A DNA stretch of 64,000 nucleotides from Pseudomonas sp. RIT-PI-r (GTDB lineage: Bacteria; Pseudomonadota; Gammaproteobacteria; Pseudomonadales; Pseudomonadaceae), in the NCBI RefSeq assembly GCF_001297015.1, contig NZ_LIGE01000036.1, positions 248,001 through 312,000 on the forward strand, written 5' to 3'. Both the position numbers and the translations under genes were made by a program. Positions 7,757 to 17,241 of the stretch are shown piece by piece. Each line of letters begins with the position of its first letter. Position 1 is the first letter of the stretch. The notes beneath the pieces were generated by a model that saw nothing but the letters and a program-made list of their open reading frames with translations, was not told the DNA's origin and made no database searches.

Positions 7757-8113
7757 TTACATCGTATGAGTGGGACGGTCGGATTTAAGCGCTCCGGCCA
7801 GATGGGTTTCGATGCGACTGCGCGCGGTATTGTCGCCATCGTTGAACTGCACGCCGACACCGGCGGCGCGGTTACCTTGTGCACCTTTGGGAGTGATCCA
7901 GGTGACTTTGCCGGCAACCGGAATTTTCTCGGCCTCGTCCATCAGATTGAGCAGCATGAACACCTCGTCGCCCAACCTGTAGCTCTTGTTGGTCGGGATG
8001 AACAAGCCACCGTTCTTGATGAACGGCATGTAAGCGGCGTAAAGCACCGACTTGTCCTTGATGGTCAGAGACAAAATGCCGTTGCGCGGGCCCGGGCTGA
8101 CAGATTCATTCAT
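7757..8113 (-). CDS. pilZ: Type IV pilus protein PilZ
   Basis: A 118-residue single-domain PilZ protein (GILSLTIKDKSVLYAAYMPF, NGGLFIPT). I chose the ATG at 8113 with GGAGG 5 nt upstream. The true type IV pilus PilZ lacks the RxxxR/DxSxxG c-di-GMP motifs, and I do not see an RxxxR motif here; it acts in pilus assembly through PilB and FimX in related species. It lies between holB and tatD, the usual Pseudomonas order. Confidence 0.93.
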   Translation of the reverse strand: MNESVSPGPRNGILSLTIKDKSVLYAAYMPFIKNGGLFIPTNKSYRLGDEVFMLLNLMDEAEKIPVAGKVTWITPKGAQGNRAAGVGVQFNDGDNTARSRIETHLAGALKSDRPTHTM

Positions 8114-8155
8114 GTTGACCTCCACTGCTGATGCTCAGAGTCTAGGTACACATTC

Positions 8156-9139
8156 TTATCTTTGACCAGGCAATCCCGCCCATTGCACCAACAATGCTTC
8201 AAGCAACAGTGCCGGATTGAGGTTGGCCTTGCTCATGACTTTCTGGCGCTGGGCGAGAATCCAGTCCTGAATCTCGAGAACTTTGCCCTGCGCGCTTTTC
8301 TGCGCCAGATACTGCACGACTTTACGCATATCGGTCACACCGAGACCCGCTTCATCCTGCGTCAATTGATAGCGCAGGATCAGGCTCGACCAATCACAGA
8401 ACCAGTCGAACAGCCGCAGCATCGGAATGCTTTTCCATTCTTCGGCCAGTTGTGTCGGCGATTGCTGTTGCTTGAGCAACTTCTTCACGCCCTCGACCAC
8501 TTGCGCGCGCTGTTCGCGCACACCCTGCGACTGCAGACTGACCGCCATCAGCGGCGATCCGGCGGCCAGCGTCAGCAGTTCGACACGTTCGTCTTCGGAG
8601 CAATCCGGCAAAGCCTGAGCCAGCCATTGCAAGCTCATCGCCTCGCCCGGCAACGGACAGGCCTGCTGTACGCAGCGGCTCTTGATCGTCGGCAGCAAAC
8701 GGCTGGTCTGATGGCTGACCAACAGCAAAACCGTATCGCCGGACGGCTCTTCAAGGCTTTTCAGCAAGGCGTTGGCGGCGTTGATATTCATCGACTCGAC
8801 CGGCTCGATCAGCACCACTTTGCGCCCGCCCAGTTGCGCGGTCTGCACCACGAAGCTGACCAGATCACGCACCTGATCGACCTTGATGGCCTTGTCGGCT
8901 TCTTCCGGTTCGAGGATGTAATTGTCAGGGTGACTGCCAGCCTTGAGCAGCAGGCAGGATTTGCACTCGCCGCAGGCTTCCGGCGTCGGCCGCTGGCAAA
9001 GCAGGCTCGCCATCAAACGTTCGGCCAGCGCACGCTTGCCGATGCCTGCCGGGCCGTGCAGCAGATAGGCGTGCGCGTGCTGCTTACGCCCGGCCAGTTG
9101 CTGCCAGAGACTGTCCTGCCATGGATAGGCCTCAGCCAC
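8156..9139 (-). CDS. holB: DNA polymerase III subunit delta'
   Basis: A 327-residue clamp-loader subunit. It has a P-loop region GPAGIGKRA near the N-terminus, a zinc module of the form CQRP...CGECKSC, and the SRC motif (IKSRC) characteristic of delta'. It loads the sliding clamp within the gamma complex. The start is GTG at 9139, which overlaps the tmk stop by 8 nt, so the two are translationally coupled. Confidence 0.93.
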   Translation of the reverse strand: MAEAYPWQDSLWQQLAGRKQHAHAYLLHGPAGIGKRALAERLMASLLCQRPTPEACGECKSCLLLKAGSHPDNYILEPEEADKAIKVDQVRDLVSFVVQTAQLGGRKVVLIEPVESMNINAANALLKSLEEPSGDTVLLLVSHQTSRLLPTIKSRCVQQACPLPGEAMSLQWLAQALPDCSEDERVELLTLAAGSPLMAVSLQSQGVREQRAQVVEGVKKLLKQQQSPTQLAEEWKSIPMLRLFDWFCDWSSLILRYQLTQDEAGLGVTDMRKVVQYLAQKSAQGKVLEIQDWILAQRQKVMSKANLNPALLLEALLVQWAGLPGQR

Positions 9140-9764
9140 GGGCCAGCTCCAGCAGATTCGGAATCAGGGTATCCAGCGATTGCTGTACCTTGGCCAACGG
9201 CTGACCGGCGTCAATGCGCACATAGCGCGCAGGATCGGCTTCAGCGCGTTTGAGAAACGCATTGCGCACTGCCTCGAAAAACGCCCGGCCTTCCAGCTCG
9301 AAACGATCCAGACGACCACGGGCACTGGCGCGGGCCAGGCCGATTTCCACCGGCAGATCGAAAATCAGCGTCAGGTCCGGGCGCAGATCGCCTTGCACAA
9401 AGGTTTCCAGCGTGGCGATGCGCTCCAGCGACAAGCCGCGACCACCGCCCTGATAGGCGTAAGTCGAATCGGTGAAGCGATCGCACAGCACCACTGCGCC
9501 ACGCACCAGTGCCGGGCGGATCACCTCGGCCAGGTGCTGGGCGCGTGCGGCGAATACCAGCAGCAATTCGGCATCCGGGGTCATGACTTCGTCAGCTGGC
9601 GCCAACAACACCTCGCGAATTCGCTCGGCCAGTGGCGTACCGCCGGGCTCACGGGTCAACACCACCTCGATACCGGCGGCGCGCAGGCGCTCGGCGAGGT
9701 ATTCGCGGTTGGTGCTTTTGCCGGCGCCTTCCGGGCCTTCCAGCGTAATAAACAAGCCAGTCAC
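9132..9764 (-). CDS. tmk: Thymidylate kinase
   Basis: A 210-residue dTMP kinase (dTMP to dTDP). The P-loop GPEGAGKST is at 10-18, the DR-type motif is LCDRFTDST, and a lid region lies near ARASARGRLDRFE. The start is GTG at 9764 with AAGGA upstream. It sits between mltG (19-nt gap) and holB (8-nt overlap) in the conserved operon. Confidence 0.95.
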   Translation of the reverse strand: MTGLFITLEGPEGAGKSTNREYLAERLRAAGIEVVLTREPGGTPLAERIREVLLAPADEVMTPDAELLLVFAARAQHLAEVIRPALVRGAVVLCDRFTDSTYAYQGGGRGLSLERIATLETFVQGDLRPDLTLIFDLPVEIGLARASARGRLDRFELEGRAFFEAVRNAFLKRAEADPARYVRIDAGQPLAKVQQSLDTLIPNLLELARG

Positions 9765-9783
9765 AGGCAGTCCTTAATCAAAG

Positions 9784-10968
9784 TCATTGCGTGTTTTGTG
9801 GGGCGGCGGCTTCCGGTGCCGGGGTCGGCGCAGGCTCCTGAGCTGGAACCTGCGGCAACGCTTCCGGCGCCGTATCCGGTGATGCACCTGGAAGCGCTTC
9901 TTCCGTCGCCGGGGCCGCTTCAGGCGTCAATGCAGGCGCCGGGCTGGAACGGTAATCCGCGCGGCGCTTGAGCTGATACTCACGCACCGCATTGTTATGC
10001 GCATCCAGATCATCAGAGAAGACATGGCTGCCGTCGCCACGGGCAACGAAATACAGGCTGGTACCTTCGACCGGATTCAGCGCCGCATGAATCGCTTCAC
10101 GCCCGACCATCGCAATCGGTGTCGGCGGCAGGCCGGGAATCACATACGTGTTATACGCCGTCGGCTCTTTCAAGTGCGCACGGGTCAACTTGCCGGTGTA
10201 GCGATCGCCCAGGCCATAGATGACTGTCGGATCGGTCTGCAACTGCATGCCCAAGGCCATTCGACGCACGAAGACGCCAGCAATCTGCCCGCGCTCCTGG
10301 GGTACGCCGGTCTCTTTCTCGACCAGCGAGGCCATGATCAGCGCTTGATAAGGCTCGGTGTACGGCACATCGGCAGAACGGCTTGCCCACTCTTTCGCCA
10401 GGACTTCGTCGAGGCGATCAAAGGCTTTCTTCAGCAACTCGGCATCAGACATGCCACGCACGAAACGGTAGGTATCGGGGAAGAAACGGCCTTCCGGGAA
10501 CAGACCTTTATGACCAATCTTCGCCATGACGTCGCTGTCGCTCAAACCGTTCAGGGTCTGTTCGATTTTCTCGTCCTTGGCCAATGCGGCGCGCACTTGA
10601 TGGAAGTTCCAGCCTTCCACCAGGGTCAGGCTGTACTGAACCACGTCGCCACGTTTCCACGAGTCGATCAGACCGTTGACGGTCATGCCCGGCTGCATGC
10701 GGTATTCGCCGCTGTGGATCGGTGTACCCGCGAGATTGAAGCGCCAATAGACCCGCAACCAGAACGCGTCCTTGATGACACCATCGGTTTCGAGTCCAAG
10801 AAAAGTACGGGTCGGTGTCGAGCCTTTCGGCACATCCAGCAGTTCTTCCTGCGTGATGTTCAGGGGCTGTTCCAGCGCGGAGTGAATCATCCAGGCGCTG
10901 GCGCCCAGCAACAGCCCTGCCAGAACCAGTCCGGTTTCCAGCAGCAGCAGCAAAAGTTTACGTCTCAC
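9784..10968 (-). CDS. mltG: Endolytic transglycosylase MltG
   Basis: A 394-residue YceG/MltG protein that cleaves nascent peptidoglycan and terminates glycan strands. One N-terminal membrane anchor (about 5-30), a LysM-like domain, and the catalytic domain with Glu in MASLVEKETG. The last 50 or so residues are a Pro/Ala/Glu-rich, probably disordered tail that E. coli MltG lacks. The start is GTG at 10968, 3 nt after pabC. Its operon position next to pabC and tmk is the same as in E. coli. Confidence 0.93.
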   Translation of the reverse strand: MRRKLLLLLLETGLVLAGLLLGASAWMIHSALEQPLNITQEELLDVPKGSTPTRTFLGLETDGVIKDAFWLRVYWRFNLAGTPIHSGEYRMQPGMTVNGLIDSWKRGDVVQYSLTLVEGWNFHQVRAALAKDEKIEQTLNGLSDSDVMAKIGHKGLFPEGRFFPDTYRFVRGMSDAELLKKAFDRLDEVLAKEWASRSADVPYTEPYQALIMASLVEKETGVPQERGQIAGVFVRRMALGMQLQTDPTVIYGLGDRYTGKLTRAHLKEPTAYNTYVIPGLPPTPIAMVGREAIHAALNPVEGTSLYFVARGDGSHVFSDDLDAHNNAVREYQLKRRADYRSSPAPALTPEAAPATEEALPGASPDTAPEALPQVPAQEPAPTPAPEAAAPQNTQ

Positions 10969-10971
10969 TAA

Positions 10972-11787
10972 TCAGGCATCCAGTAGGGCGCGGGCAATGG
11001 TTTGCAGTTTACGGGTGAGCGGGCCAACCGGCCAGCTCAGTGCAGCGTAGGCGCGTACCGGCCAGACGCCATAAACGCTGTTGCAGAGAAACACTTCATC
11101 GGCCCATTGCAGCTGTTCGAGGCTGATGTCGGCGATTTGCGTGGGGATGGCCAAAGACTCGGCCTGAAACAATATTTCGGCACGCATCACGCCGGCAACG
11201 CCGCAGCGCTTCAAGTCCGGCGTGATCAACACACCGTCGCGCACCAGAAACACATTGCTGAACACTCCTTCGATGACTCGACCGGCCTGATCGAGCATCA
11301 AGCCTTCGGCGTGCTCGCTGTCCTGCCATTCGGCGCGGGCGAGCACCTGTTCAAGGCGATTGAGGTGTTTGAGTCCGGCGAGTAACGGCTGTTTGGCCAG
11401 TCGCGTGCTGCACGGGAACAGGCGCACGCCCTGCTCGGCATGAACAGCAGGATAAGCAGCAGGAGGATTGCCTTGCAGAATGCGTCGACCCGGTGCGGCA
11501 GGGTCGGGCGCATAACCGCGCAAGCCGTCGCCACGGGTGAGGATAAGCTTGAGCACGCCCTCGCCCATCGCTGCCGCATAACTCAGCAGCTCTTGGCGAA
11601 TCAGCTCGATATCGGCCGCGATGGCCAGACGTGAACAACCATCGGCCAATCGCCTCAGGTGTCGATCCAGCAGGATCGGCTGACCATTGCGCACAGCGAT
11701 GGTCTCGAACAGACCATCGCCGTAAGCCAGGCCGCGATCTTTCAGCGACAGACTGTCAGCCGGTTGACCGTCGACCCAGCAGTCCAT
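10972..11787 (-). CDS. pabC: Aminodeoxychorismate lyase
   Basis: A 271-residue fold-type IV PLP enzyme that makes p-aminobenzoate from aminodeoxychorismate for folate synthesis. The PLP lysine is in GLKHLNRLEQ, and the start FETIAVRNGQP and C-terminal FLCNSVYGVWPV are typical. The ATG at 11787 overlaps the fabF stop by one base. A folate gene inside the fatty-acid cluster is the usual gammaproteobacterial arrangement. Confidence 0.92.
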   Translation of the reverse strand: MDCWVDGQPADSLSLKDRGLAYGDGLFETIAVRNGQPILLDRHLRRLADGCSRLAIAADIELIRQELLSYAAAMGEGVLKLILTRGDGLRGYAPDPAAPGRRILQGNPPAAYPAVHAEQGVRLFPCSTRLAKQPLLAGLKHLNRLEQVLARAEWQDSEHAEGLMLDQAGRVIEGVFSNVFLVRDGVLITPDLKRCGVAGVMRAEILFQAESLAIPTQIADISLEQLQWADEVFLCNSVYGVWPVRAYAALSWPVGPLTRKLQTIARALLDA

Positions 11788-13031
11788 CAGCCTGCGAACC
11801 GACGGAACGCCAGGGTGCCGTTGGTGCCGCCAAAACCGAAGGAGTTGGACAGCACGACATCGATGTCCATGTTGCGCGCGGTGTGCGGCACAAAATCGAG
11901 ATCGCAGCCTTCGTCCGGCTCTTCGAGGTTGATGGTCGGTGGCGCCACCTGGCTGTTGATCGCCAGCACGCTGAAGATTGCTTCCACCGCGCCCGCCGCG
12001 CCCAGCAGGTGACCGGTCATCGACTTGGTCGAGCTGACTGCCAGTTTGTAGGCGTGTTCACCGAACACCGACTTGATCGCATTGGCTTCGGCAAGGTCGC
12101 CGGCCGGGGTCGAGGTACCGTGGGCATTGATGTACTGCACTTGATCGACGTTGATCTTCGCATCGCGCAGGGCGTTGGTGATGCAGCGCGCTGCACCGGC
12201 GCCGTCGGCCGGTGGCGAGGTCATGTGGAACGCATCGCCGCTGGTGCCGAAACCGATCAGTTCGGCATAAATGGTCGCACCGCGTGCCTTGGCATGTTCC
12301 AGTTCTTCAAGAACCAGTGCACCGGCACCGTCGGACAGCACGAAACCGTCACGGCCCTTGTCCCATGGACGGCTGGCGCGAGTCGGCTCATCGTTGCGCG
12401 TCGACAGCGCACGGGACGCGCCGAAGCCGCCCATGCCCAGACCGCAAGCGGCCATTTCAGCACCACCGGCAATCATCACGTCGGCTTCGTCGTACATGAT
12501 GTTGCGCGCCGCCATGCCGATGCAGTGCGTACCGGTGGTGCATGCAGTGGCGATGGCGTAGTTAGGTCCCTGTGCGCCCAGATGGATGGACAGGAAACCG
12601 GAAATCATATTGATGATCGAGCCTGGCACGAAGAATGGCGAGATTCGACGCGGGCCCGTCTCATGCAGAGTACGGCTGGTTTCTTCGATGTTGGTCAGAC
12701 CGCCGATACCCGAACCCATGGCCACGCCAATGCGTTCACGGTTGGCGTCGGTGACTTCGAGCCCTGCATTGCGCACGGCCTGAAAGCCGGCAGCGAGACC
12801 GTACTGAATGAACAGGTCGAGCTTGCGCGCTTCCTTGACCGACAGGTATTCCTCGACATTGAAACCCTTTACCGAGCCGCCAAAGCGGGTGGAATAGGCA
12901 GAAAGGTCGGTGTGTTCGATCAGACCAATGCCACTGCGGCCAGCCAGAATGCCCTGCCAACTGCTCGGCACATCCGTGCCCAGTGGCGACAACATACCCA
13001 TACCGGTGACTACGACGCGTCTACGCGACAC
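11787..13031 (-). CDS. fabF: 3-oxoacyl-[ACP] synthase II
   Basis: A 414-residue KAS II condensing enzyme. The nucleophile Cys is in TACTTGTHC, and the His residues are in NAHGTSTP and MTGHLLGAAG. The start is a GTG at 13031 with AAGGAG 6 nt upstream; the frame stays open to an ATG 12 codons earlier, which has no ribosome site and would add an atypical leader. It elongates acyl-ACP, including the C16:1 to C18:1 step. A terminator at 13079-13114 separates it from acpP, so it is expressed by read-through or its own promoter. Confidence 0.94.
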   Translation of the reverse strand: MSRRRVVVTGMGMLSPLGTDVPSSWQGILAGRSGIGLIEHTDLSAYSTRFGGSVKGFNVEEYLSVKEARKLDLFIQYGLAAGFQAVRNAGLEVTDANRERIGVAMGSGIGGLTNIEETSRTLHETGPRRISPFFVPGSIINMISGFLSIHLGAQGPNYAIATACTTGTHCIGMAARNIMYDEADVMIAGGAEMAACGLGMGGFGASRALSTRNDEPTRASRPWDKGRDGFVLSDGAGALVLEELEHAKARGATIYAELIGFGTSGDAFHMTSPPADGAGAARCITNALRDAKINVDQVQYINAHGTSTPAGDLAEANAIKSVFGEHAYKLAVSSTKSMTGHLLGAAGAVEAIFSVLAINSQVAPPTINLEEPDEGCDLDFVPHTARNMDIDVVLSNSFGFGGTNGTLAFRRFAG

Positions 13032-13078
13032 AGCACTCTCCTTTTTCAAATGACGACGACTTTGCATCAGGCCTAAAG

Positions 13079-13114
13079 AAAAAACCGCACGCCATGATGG
13101 CAGTGCGGTTTTTC
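13079..13114 (-). terminator. Rho-independent terminator after acpP
   Basis: Stem AAAACCGCAC ... GTGCGGTTTT, ending in a T-run on the minus strand. It lies between acpP and fabF and may let the very abundant acpP message end while some transcripts continue. Confidence 0.85.
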
Positions 13115-13142
13115 CATGACAGCAAACAACGATTACAAACTA

Positions 13143-13379
13143 TTACGCCTGGTGGCTAGTAACGTAGTCGATTGCAGCTTGTACAGTAGTGATCTTCTCA
13201 GCTTCTTCGTCAGGGATTTCGGTCTCGAATTCCTCTTCCAGAGCCATCACCAGCTCAACGGTGTCAAGGGAGTCGGCACCCAGGTCTTCTACGAAGGAAG
13301 CAGTGTTGACCACTTCTTCTTCTTTAACACCCAGTTGCTCGGCAACGATTTTCTTGACGCGCTCTTCGATGGTGCTCAT
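13143..13379 (-). CDS. acpP: Acyl carrier protein
   Basis: A 78-residue acidic ACP. The phosphopantetheine Ser37 is in the motif GADSLDTVEL. It carries acyl chains for FabD, FabF, FabG and PlsX, all encoded beside it. The 196-nt gap to fabG upstream is AT-rich and probably contains a separate promoter for this highly expressed gene. Confidence 0.97.
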   Translation of the reverse strand: MSTIEERVKKIVAEQLGVKEEEVVNTASFVEDLGADSLDTVELVMALEEEFETEIPDEEAEKITTVQAAIDYVTSHQA

Positions 13380-13575
13380 ACCTTGTTTTCACTCCTAATG
13401 GACAAATTCAGGCAGCTGGCCAGTGGGTAAGTGTATAGAAAGACTTTTCAGCTTTTCAACTGAAAGCTTCACTCCTCAAACCCTGCGGCCCTCTGCCTAT
13501 AAATAGATTGCAGCTTTATAACGGATTTTAGACAGCTCGTATGACATTTTTTTGAAGCAATCCGTCACATTTTAC

Positions 13576-14319
13576 TTACATGTACATCCCACCGTTCACC
13601 GGGATTGTAGCCCCAGTGACGTATGCCGCACCGTCGGATGCAAGAAAAGCGACCACAGACGCGATCTCTTGAGCTTGTCCCAGACGACCCAGCGGAATCT
13701 GCGTCTGCAAGGCTTCACGCTGTGCTTCAGGCAGCTCGCGCGTCATATCGGTGTCGATAAACCCTGGGGTTACCGAGTTGACCGTAATCGAACGCGAACC
13801 GACTTCACGCGCCATTGCACGGCTGAAACCTTCCAGACCGGCCTTGGCGGCTGCATAGTTTACTTGGCCAGCGTTGCCCATGGCACCCACCACCGAGCCA
13901 ATACTGATAATTCGCCCCCAACGCGCCTTGGTCATGCCACGTAGAACGCCCTTGGACAGGCGATACAGACTGTTCAGGTTGGTATCGATCACGTCGTACC
14001 ACTCGTCGTCTTTCATGCGCATCATCAGGTTGTCGCGGGTAATGCCGGCATTATTGACCAGAATCGCCACTGGCGCACCAAACTGCTCCTGGATGCCTGC
14101 CAGCACGGCGCTGACCGATTCATCGCTGGTGACGTTGAGTTCGAAACCTGCGCCCTGAATACCATTTTCCTTCAGGGTCGCAGCAATGCGCTCAGCGCCC
14201 GAAGCGGAAGTCGCGGTGCCGATAACGATGGCGCCCTGACGACCCAGTTCCAGTGCGATGGCCTGGCCAATGCCGCGGCTTGCACCGGTGACCAGTGCAA
14301 CTTTACCTTGCAGACTCAT
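13576..14319 (-). CDS. fabG: 3-oxoacyl-[ACP] reductase
   Basis: A 247-residue SDR that reduces 3-ketoacyl-ACP with NADPH. It has TGASRGIG near residue 12, NNAG, and the catalytic Ser/Tyr/Lys with YAAAK. I chose the ATG at 14319 with AGGAG 8 nt upstream over an in-frame start 11 codons earlier. It follows fabD by 16 nt. Confidence 0.96.
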   Translation of the reverse strand: MSLQGKVALVTGASRGIGQAIALELGRQGAIVIGTATSASGAERIAATLKENGIQGAGFELNVTSDESVSAVLAGIQEQFGAPVAILVNNAGITRDNLMMRMKDDEWYDVIDTNLNSLYRLSKGVLRGMTKARWGRIISIGSVVGAMGNAGQVNYAAAKAGLEGFSRAMAREVGSRSITVNSVTPGFIDTDMTRELPEAQREALQTQIPLGRLGQAQEIASVVAFLASDGAAYVTGATIPVNGGMYM

Positions 14320-14335
14320 GCAAGTTTCTCCTGAT

Positions 14336-15274
14336 TCAGGCTTGCGCTGCACGAGTGGCAGCGAAAGCGTCTGGGGTATTGAGGTTGGAAGTCGCCACGC
14401 CTTCGGCGCAACGTTTGTTCAGACCGGCCAGGACTTTGCCCGGGCCGCATTCGACCAGACTGGTCGCGCCTTTGGCGGCCAGAGTCTGTACCGACTCGAC
14501 CCAGCGCACTGGCTTGTACAGTTGTTCGAGCAGATCACGCTTGAGGGTTTCCAGATCGGCCGGCACTTGTGCGCTGACGTTCTGTACCACCGGGATCTGC
14601 GGCGCCTGCCAGTCGATGGCGGCGATGGATTCGGCAAAACGCTCGGCAGCCGGACGCATCAGCTCGCAGTGCGACGGCACGCTCACCGGCAGCGGCATGG
14701 CGCGCTTGGCACCACGCGCCTTGCAGCCTTCGATGGCGCGCTCAACGGCAGCCTTGGCGCCGGCGATCACGACCTGACCCGGGGAGTTGAAGTTGACCGC
14801 GCTGACCACTTCGCCTTGCGCAGCTTCCGCGCAGGCTGCCAGCACGTCAGCATCTTCCAGACCGAGGATGGCAGCCATGCCGCCCTGCCCGGCCGGAACC
14901 GCTTCCTGCATCAGTTGACCACGGCGCTCAACGAGCTTGACCGCGTCAGCCAGTGTCAGGCTGCCAGCCGCGACCAGTGCGCTGTATTCACCCAGGCTGT
15001 GACCGGCAACGAATGCCGGACGCGCACCACCTTCCGCCAGCCACAGACGCCACAGGGCGATCGATGCGGTCAGAATGGCCGGTTGGGTTTTATCGGTTTG
15101 ATTGAGCAGCTCTTCCGGGCCCTGCTGGGTCAATGCCCACAGGTCATAGCCCAGAGCCGCAGAGGCTTCTTTGAAAGTTTCGAGGATCAACGGATATTCC
15201 GCGCCCAGCTCGGCCAGCATGCCGAGGGACTGCGAACCCTGTCCTGGAAAGACGAATGCGAGGGAAGCAGACAT
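14336..15274 (-). CDS. fabD: Malonyl-CoA:ACP transacylase
   Basis: A 312-residue transacylase that loads malonate onto ACP. The oxyanion loop is FPGQGSQ, the nucleophile is in GHSLGEYSAL, and the His motif is VPSHCELM. The ATG at 15274 matches the family start; the ribosome site (AGGGGC) is weak. A 123-nt gap separates it from plsX. Confidence 0.96.
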   Translation of the reverse strand: MSASLAFVFPGQGSQSLGMLAELGAEYPLILETFKEASAALGYDLWALTQQGPEELLNQTDKTQPAILTASIALWRLWLAEGGARPAFVAGHSLGEYSALVAAGSLTLADAVKLVERRGQLMQEAVPAGQGGMAAILGLEDADVLAACAEAAQGEVVSAVNFNSPGQVVIAGAKAAVERAIEGCKARGAKRAMPLPVSVPSHCELMRPAAERFAESIAAIDWQAPQIPVVQNVSAQVPADLETLKRDLLEQLYKPVRWVESVQTLAAKGATSLVECGPGKVLAGLNKRCAEGVATSNLNTPDAFAATRAAQA

Positions 15275-15397
15275 GTAACAAGCCCCTAATGATCTTGTCG
15301 TCGGAAAATGACGCCCCGCTTGGGGACGCAAGAAACTGACAGTTGGATGGCCCTTTGAACCGGGCGGTCACATTTAAGCATTGTCCGACGAAAACGC

Positions 15398-16408
15398 CTA
15401 AGACAACAGATCCTCCAGACGACCGTGAAGGCGCTCGGGCAAGTTCTCCTGGATCTCGATCAGCGCGCGCTGAATCGCGCTCTGAAAGCCCTGAACCCCG
15501 GCCGAACCGTGACTTTTCACAACGATGCCCTGCAACCCGAGAAAGCTTGCGCCATTATGTCGCGCCGGCGCCAGGTCAGCTTGCAGGCGCTTCATCAGCG
15601 GCAACGCCAAGGCCCCGACCGCACGTGAGGCAAAATTCTTTTTGAACAAGGCCTCGATGCGCGCCGCAATCATCGTCGCCAGACCTTCGCTGGACTTGAG
15701 CAGGATGTTGCCGACAAAACCGTCGCAAACCACGACATCCGCCTCACCACGATACAAGCCATCACCTTCAATGAAGCCGATGTAATTGATACCGCGAGCA
15801 GCCTGTAACAACGTCGCCGCGAGTTTGACCTGCTGATTGCCCTTGATGTCTTCGGTGCCGATGTTCAGCAGCGCAACGCGCGGACGATTGATCCCCAGCG
15901 TCTGCGCTGCCACCGAGCCCATCACCGCAAATTGCAGCAAGTGTTCGGCGCTGCAATCGACATTGGCGCCCAGATCGAGCAACTGGCAAAAACCTTTCTG
16001 CGTCGGAATCGCGGCCACCATCGCTGGGCGATCAATGCCGGGCAGCGTCTTCAGGACAAATCGCGACAGCGCCATCAACGCACCGGTATTACCGGCGCTG
16101 ACACAGGCCTGAGCCTTGCCATCACGCACCAGTTCCAGGGCGACACGCATCGACGAGTCCGGCTTGCCACGCAAGGCCTGGGTCGGCTTTTCGTCCATGG
16201 TGATGACTTCGCTGGCCGCAACAATCGTCAGGCGCGCGCGATCGGCAGCCGACTGGCCGAGGATCAGATCTTCAAGAAGGGAGGGTTGACCGACGAGGGT
16301 CAGGTGCAGCGAGGGTGTAGCAGACAGACAAGCGAGGCTCGCCTGAACAATGCTGCGGGGACCGAAGTCCCCGCCCATTGCGTCAATCGCGATGACTTGA
16401 GCGGACAA
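15398..16408 (-). CDS. plsX: Phosphate acyltransferase PlsX
   Basis: A 336-residue enzyme that makes acyl-phosphate from acyl-ACP for phospholipid synthesis. The family start IAIDAMGGDFGP is present. The start codon appears to be TTG at 16408; the first ATG is the Met in DAMGGD, which lies inside the conserved core. It begins 4 nt after rpmF and is probably coupled to it. Confidence 0.94.
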   Translation of the reverse strand: MSAQVIAIDAMGGDFGPRSIVQASLACLSATPSLHLTLVGQPSLLEDLILGQSAADRARLTIVAASEVITMDEKPTQALRGKPDSSMRVALELVRDGKAQACVSAGNTGALMALSRFVLKTLPGIDRPAMVAAIPTQKGFCQLLDLGANVDCSAEHLLQFAVMGSVAAQTLGINRPRVALLNIGTEDIKGNQQVKLAATLLQAARGINYIGFIEGDGLYRGEADVVVCDGFVGNILLKSSEGLATMIAARIEALFKKNFASRAVGALALPLMKRLQADLAPARHNGASFLGLQGIVVKSHGSAGVQGFQSAIQRALIEIQENLPERLHGRLEDLLS

Positions 16409-16412
16409 GTGA

Positions 16413-16595
16413 TTACTCGTCAGCGCCCTTGTCGATCACTTTACGGCCACGGTATACGCCTTCTGGCGATACGTGGTGACGCAGGTGAACTTCACCAGTG
16501 GTTTTTTCTACAGACAGGGTGCTAGCCTCGAGAGCGTCGTGCGAACGGCGCATGTCACGGGCAGAGCGGGATTTTTTGTTCTGCTGAACAGCCAT
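16413..16595 (-). CDS. rpmF: 50S ribosomal protein L32
   Basis: A 60-residue basic protein with the L32 start ([20 protein letters not shown]) and the conserved HHVSPEG...YRGRKV segment. Position between yceD and plsX is universal in gammaproteobacteria and ties ribosome and lipid synthesis together. Confidence 0.97.
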
Positions 16596-16608
16596 AATTG
16601 ATTAACTC

Positions 16609-17136
16609 CTAAACGTTTGGGTCACGCTTTAACTGCGCCAATACACTGAACGGGTTGGACCGCGTTGACTCGTCCTCGCTCGGTTCGGGCTCATCGAGAC
16701 CCGCCGGCTGCTGGCATTCTTCCGGATGATGAGCAGGCACAATGGGCAAGGCGAGCAAAAGCTCCTCCTCGATCAGTGACTGCAGATCCAATGGATCTTC
16801 GCCCAGTTCCAGCACGTCATAACCTTTCGGCAACGACTGGGTATTCGCACCCTCTTTCACCACAGCATAACTGCATTCGCTGTGGATCGGCAGGGTGACC
16901 AGCTCAAGACAACGCTGGCAAACCATTTTGACTTCGGTGTCGATAAAGCTGTGGATTACCACAGATTTACGTTCATCTCGTTCAAAAACGAATTTCGCCT
17001 GCACCGTACCGACATCGTCGGAAAGCGGGTCGCAGAGTCTCTTCAAATCGGCTAGCAGCAATTCACCTTGAAGGGTGGTGCCACGATCAGCCAATTTGCG
17101 CGGGTCAACGTGAGGTGGAATCGGGTCATTCAACAT
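16609..17136 (-). CDS. yceD: YceD/DUF177 family protein (23S rRNA accumulation)
   Basis: A 175-residue YceD protein; E. coli YceD is needed for normal 23S rRNA levels. It has a CQRCLEL motif and a second Cys near the C-terminus. I chose the ATG at 17136 (MLNDPIPPH). A TATAAT box ends only 9 bases before this ATG, so the message may be leaderless. The open frame continues 8 codons further but into the promoter. It is the first gene of the yceD-rpmF-plsX-fabD-fabG operon. Confidence 0.9.
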   Translation of the reverse strand: MLNDPIPPHVDPRKLADRGTTLQGELLLADLKRLCDPLSDDVGTVQAKFVFERDERKSVVIHSFIDTEVKMVCQRCLELVTLPIHSECSYAVVKEGANTQSLPKGYDVLELGEDPLDLQSLIEEELLLALPIVPAHHPEECQQPAGLDEPEPSEDESTRSNPFSVLAQLKRDPNV

Positions 17137-17145
17137 AGGCGCAGC

Positions 17146-17173
17146 ATTATAGGGATGCACCCACCCATGTCAA
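17146..17173 (-). promoter_or_regulatory. Sigma-70 promoter of the yceD-rpmF-plsX-fab operon
   Basis: On the minus strand: TTGACA (17173-17168), 16-nt spacer, TATAAT (17151-17146), both perfect consensus hexamers. The predicted start site (about 17139) is 2-4 nt before the yceD ATG. Confidence 0.8.
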
Positions 17174-17241
17174 AGGAAATTGTGCCCTGTCCGTCACTTG
17201 CGTGCCTCCGCTAGAATTCGCACCTGCCTCAGGAGATGCGA

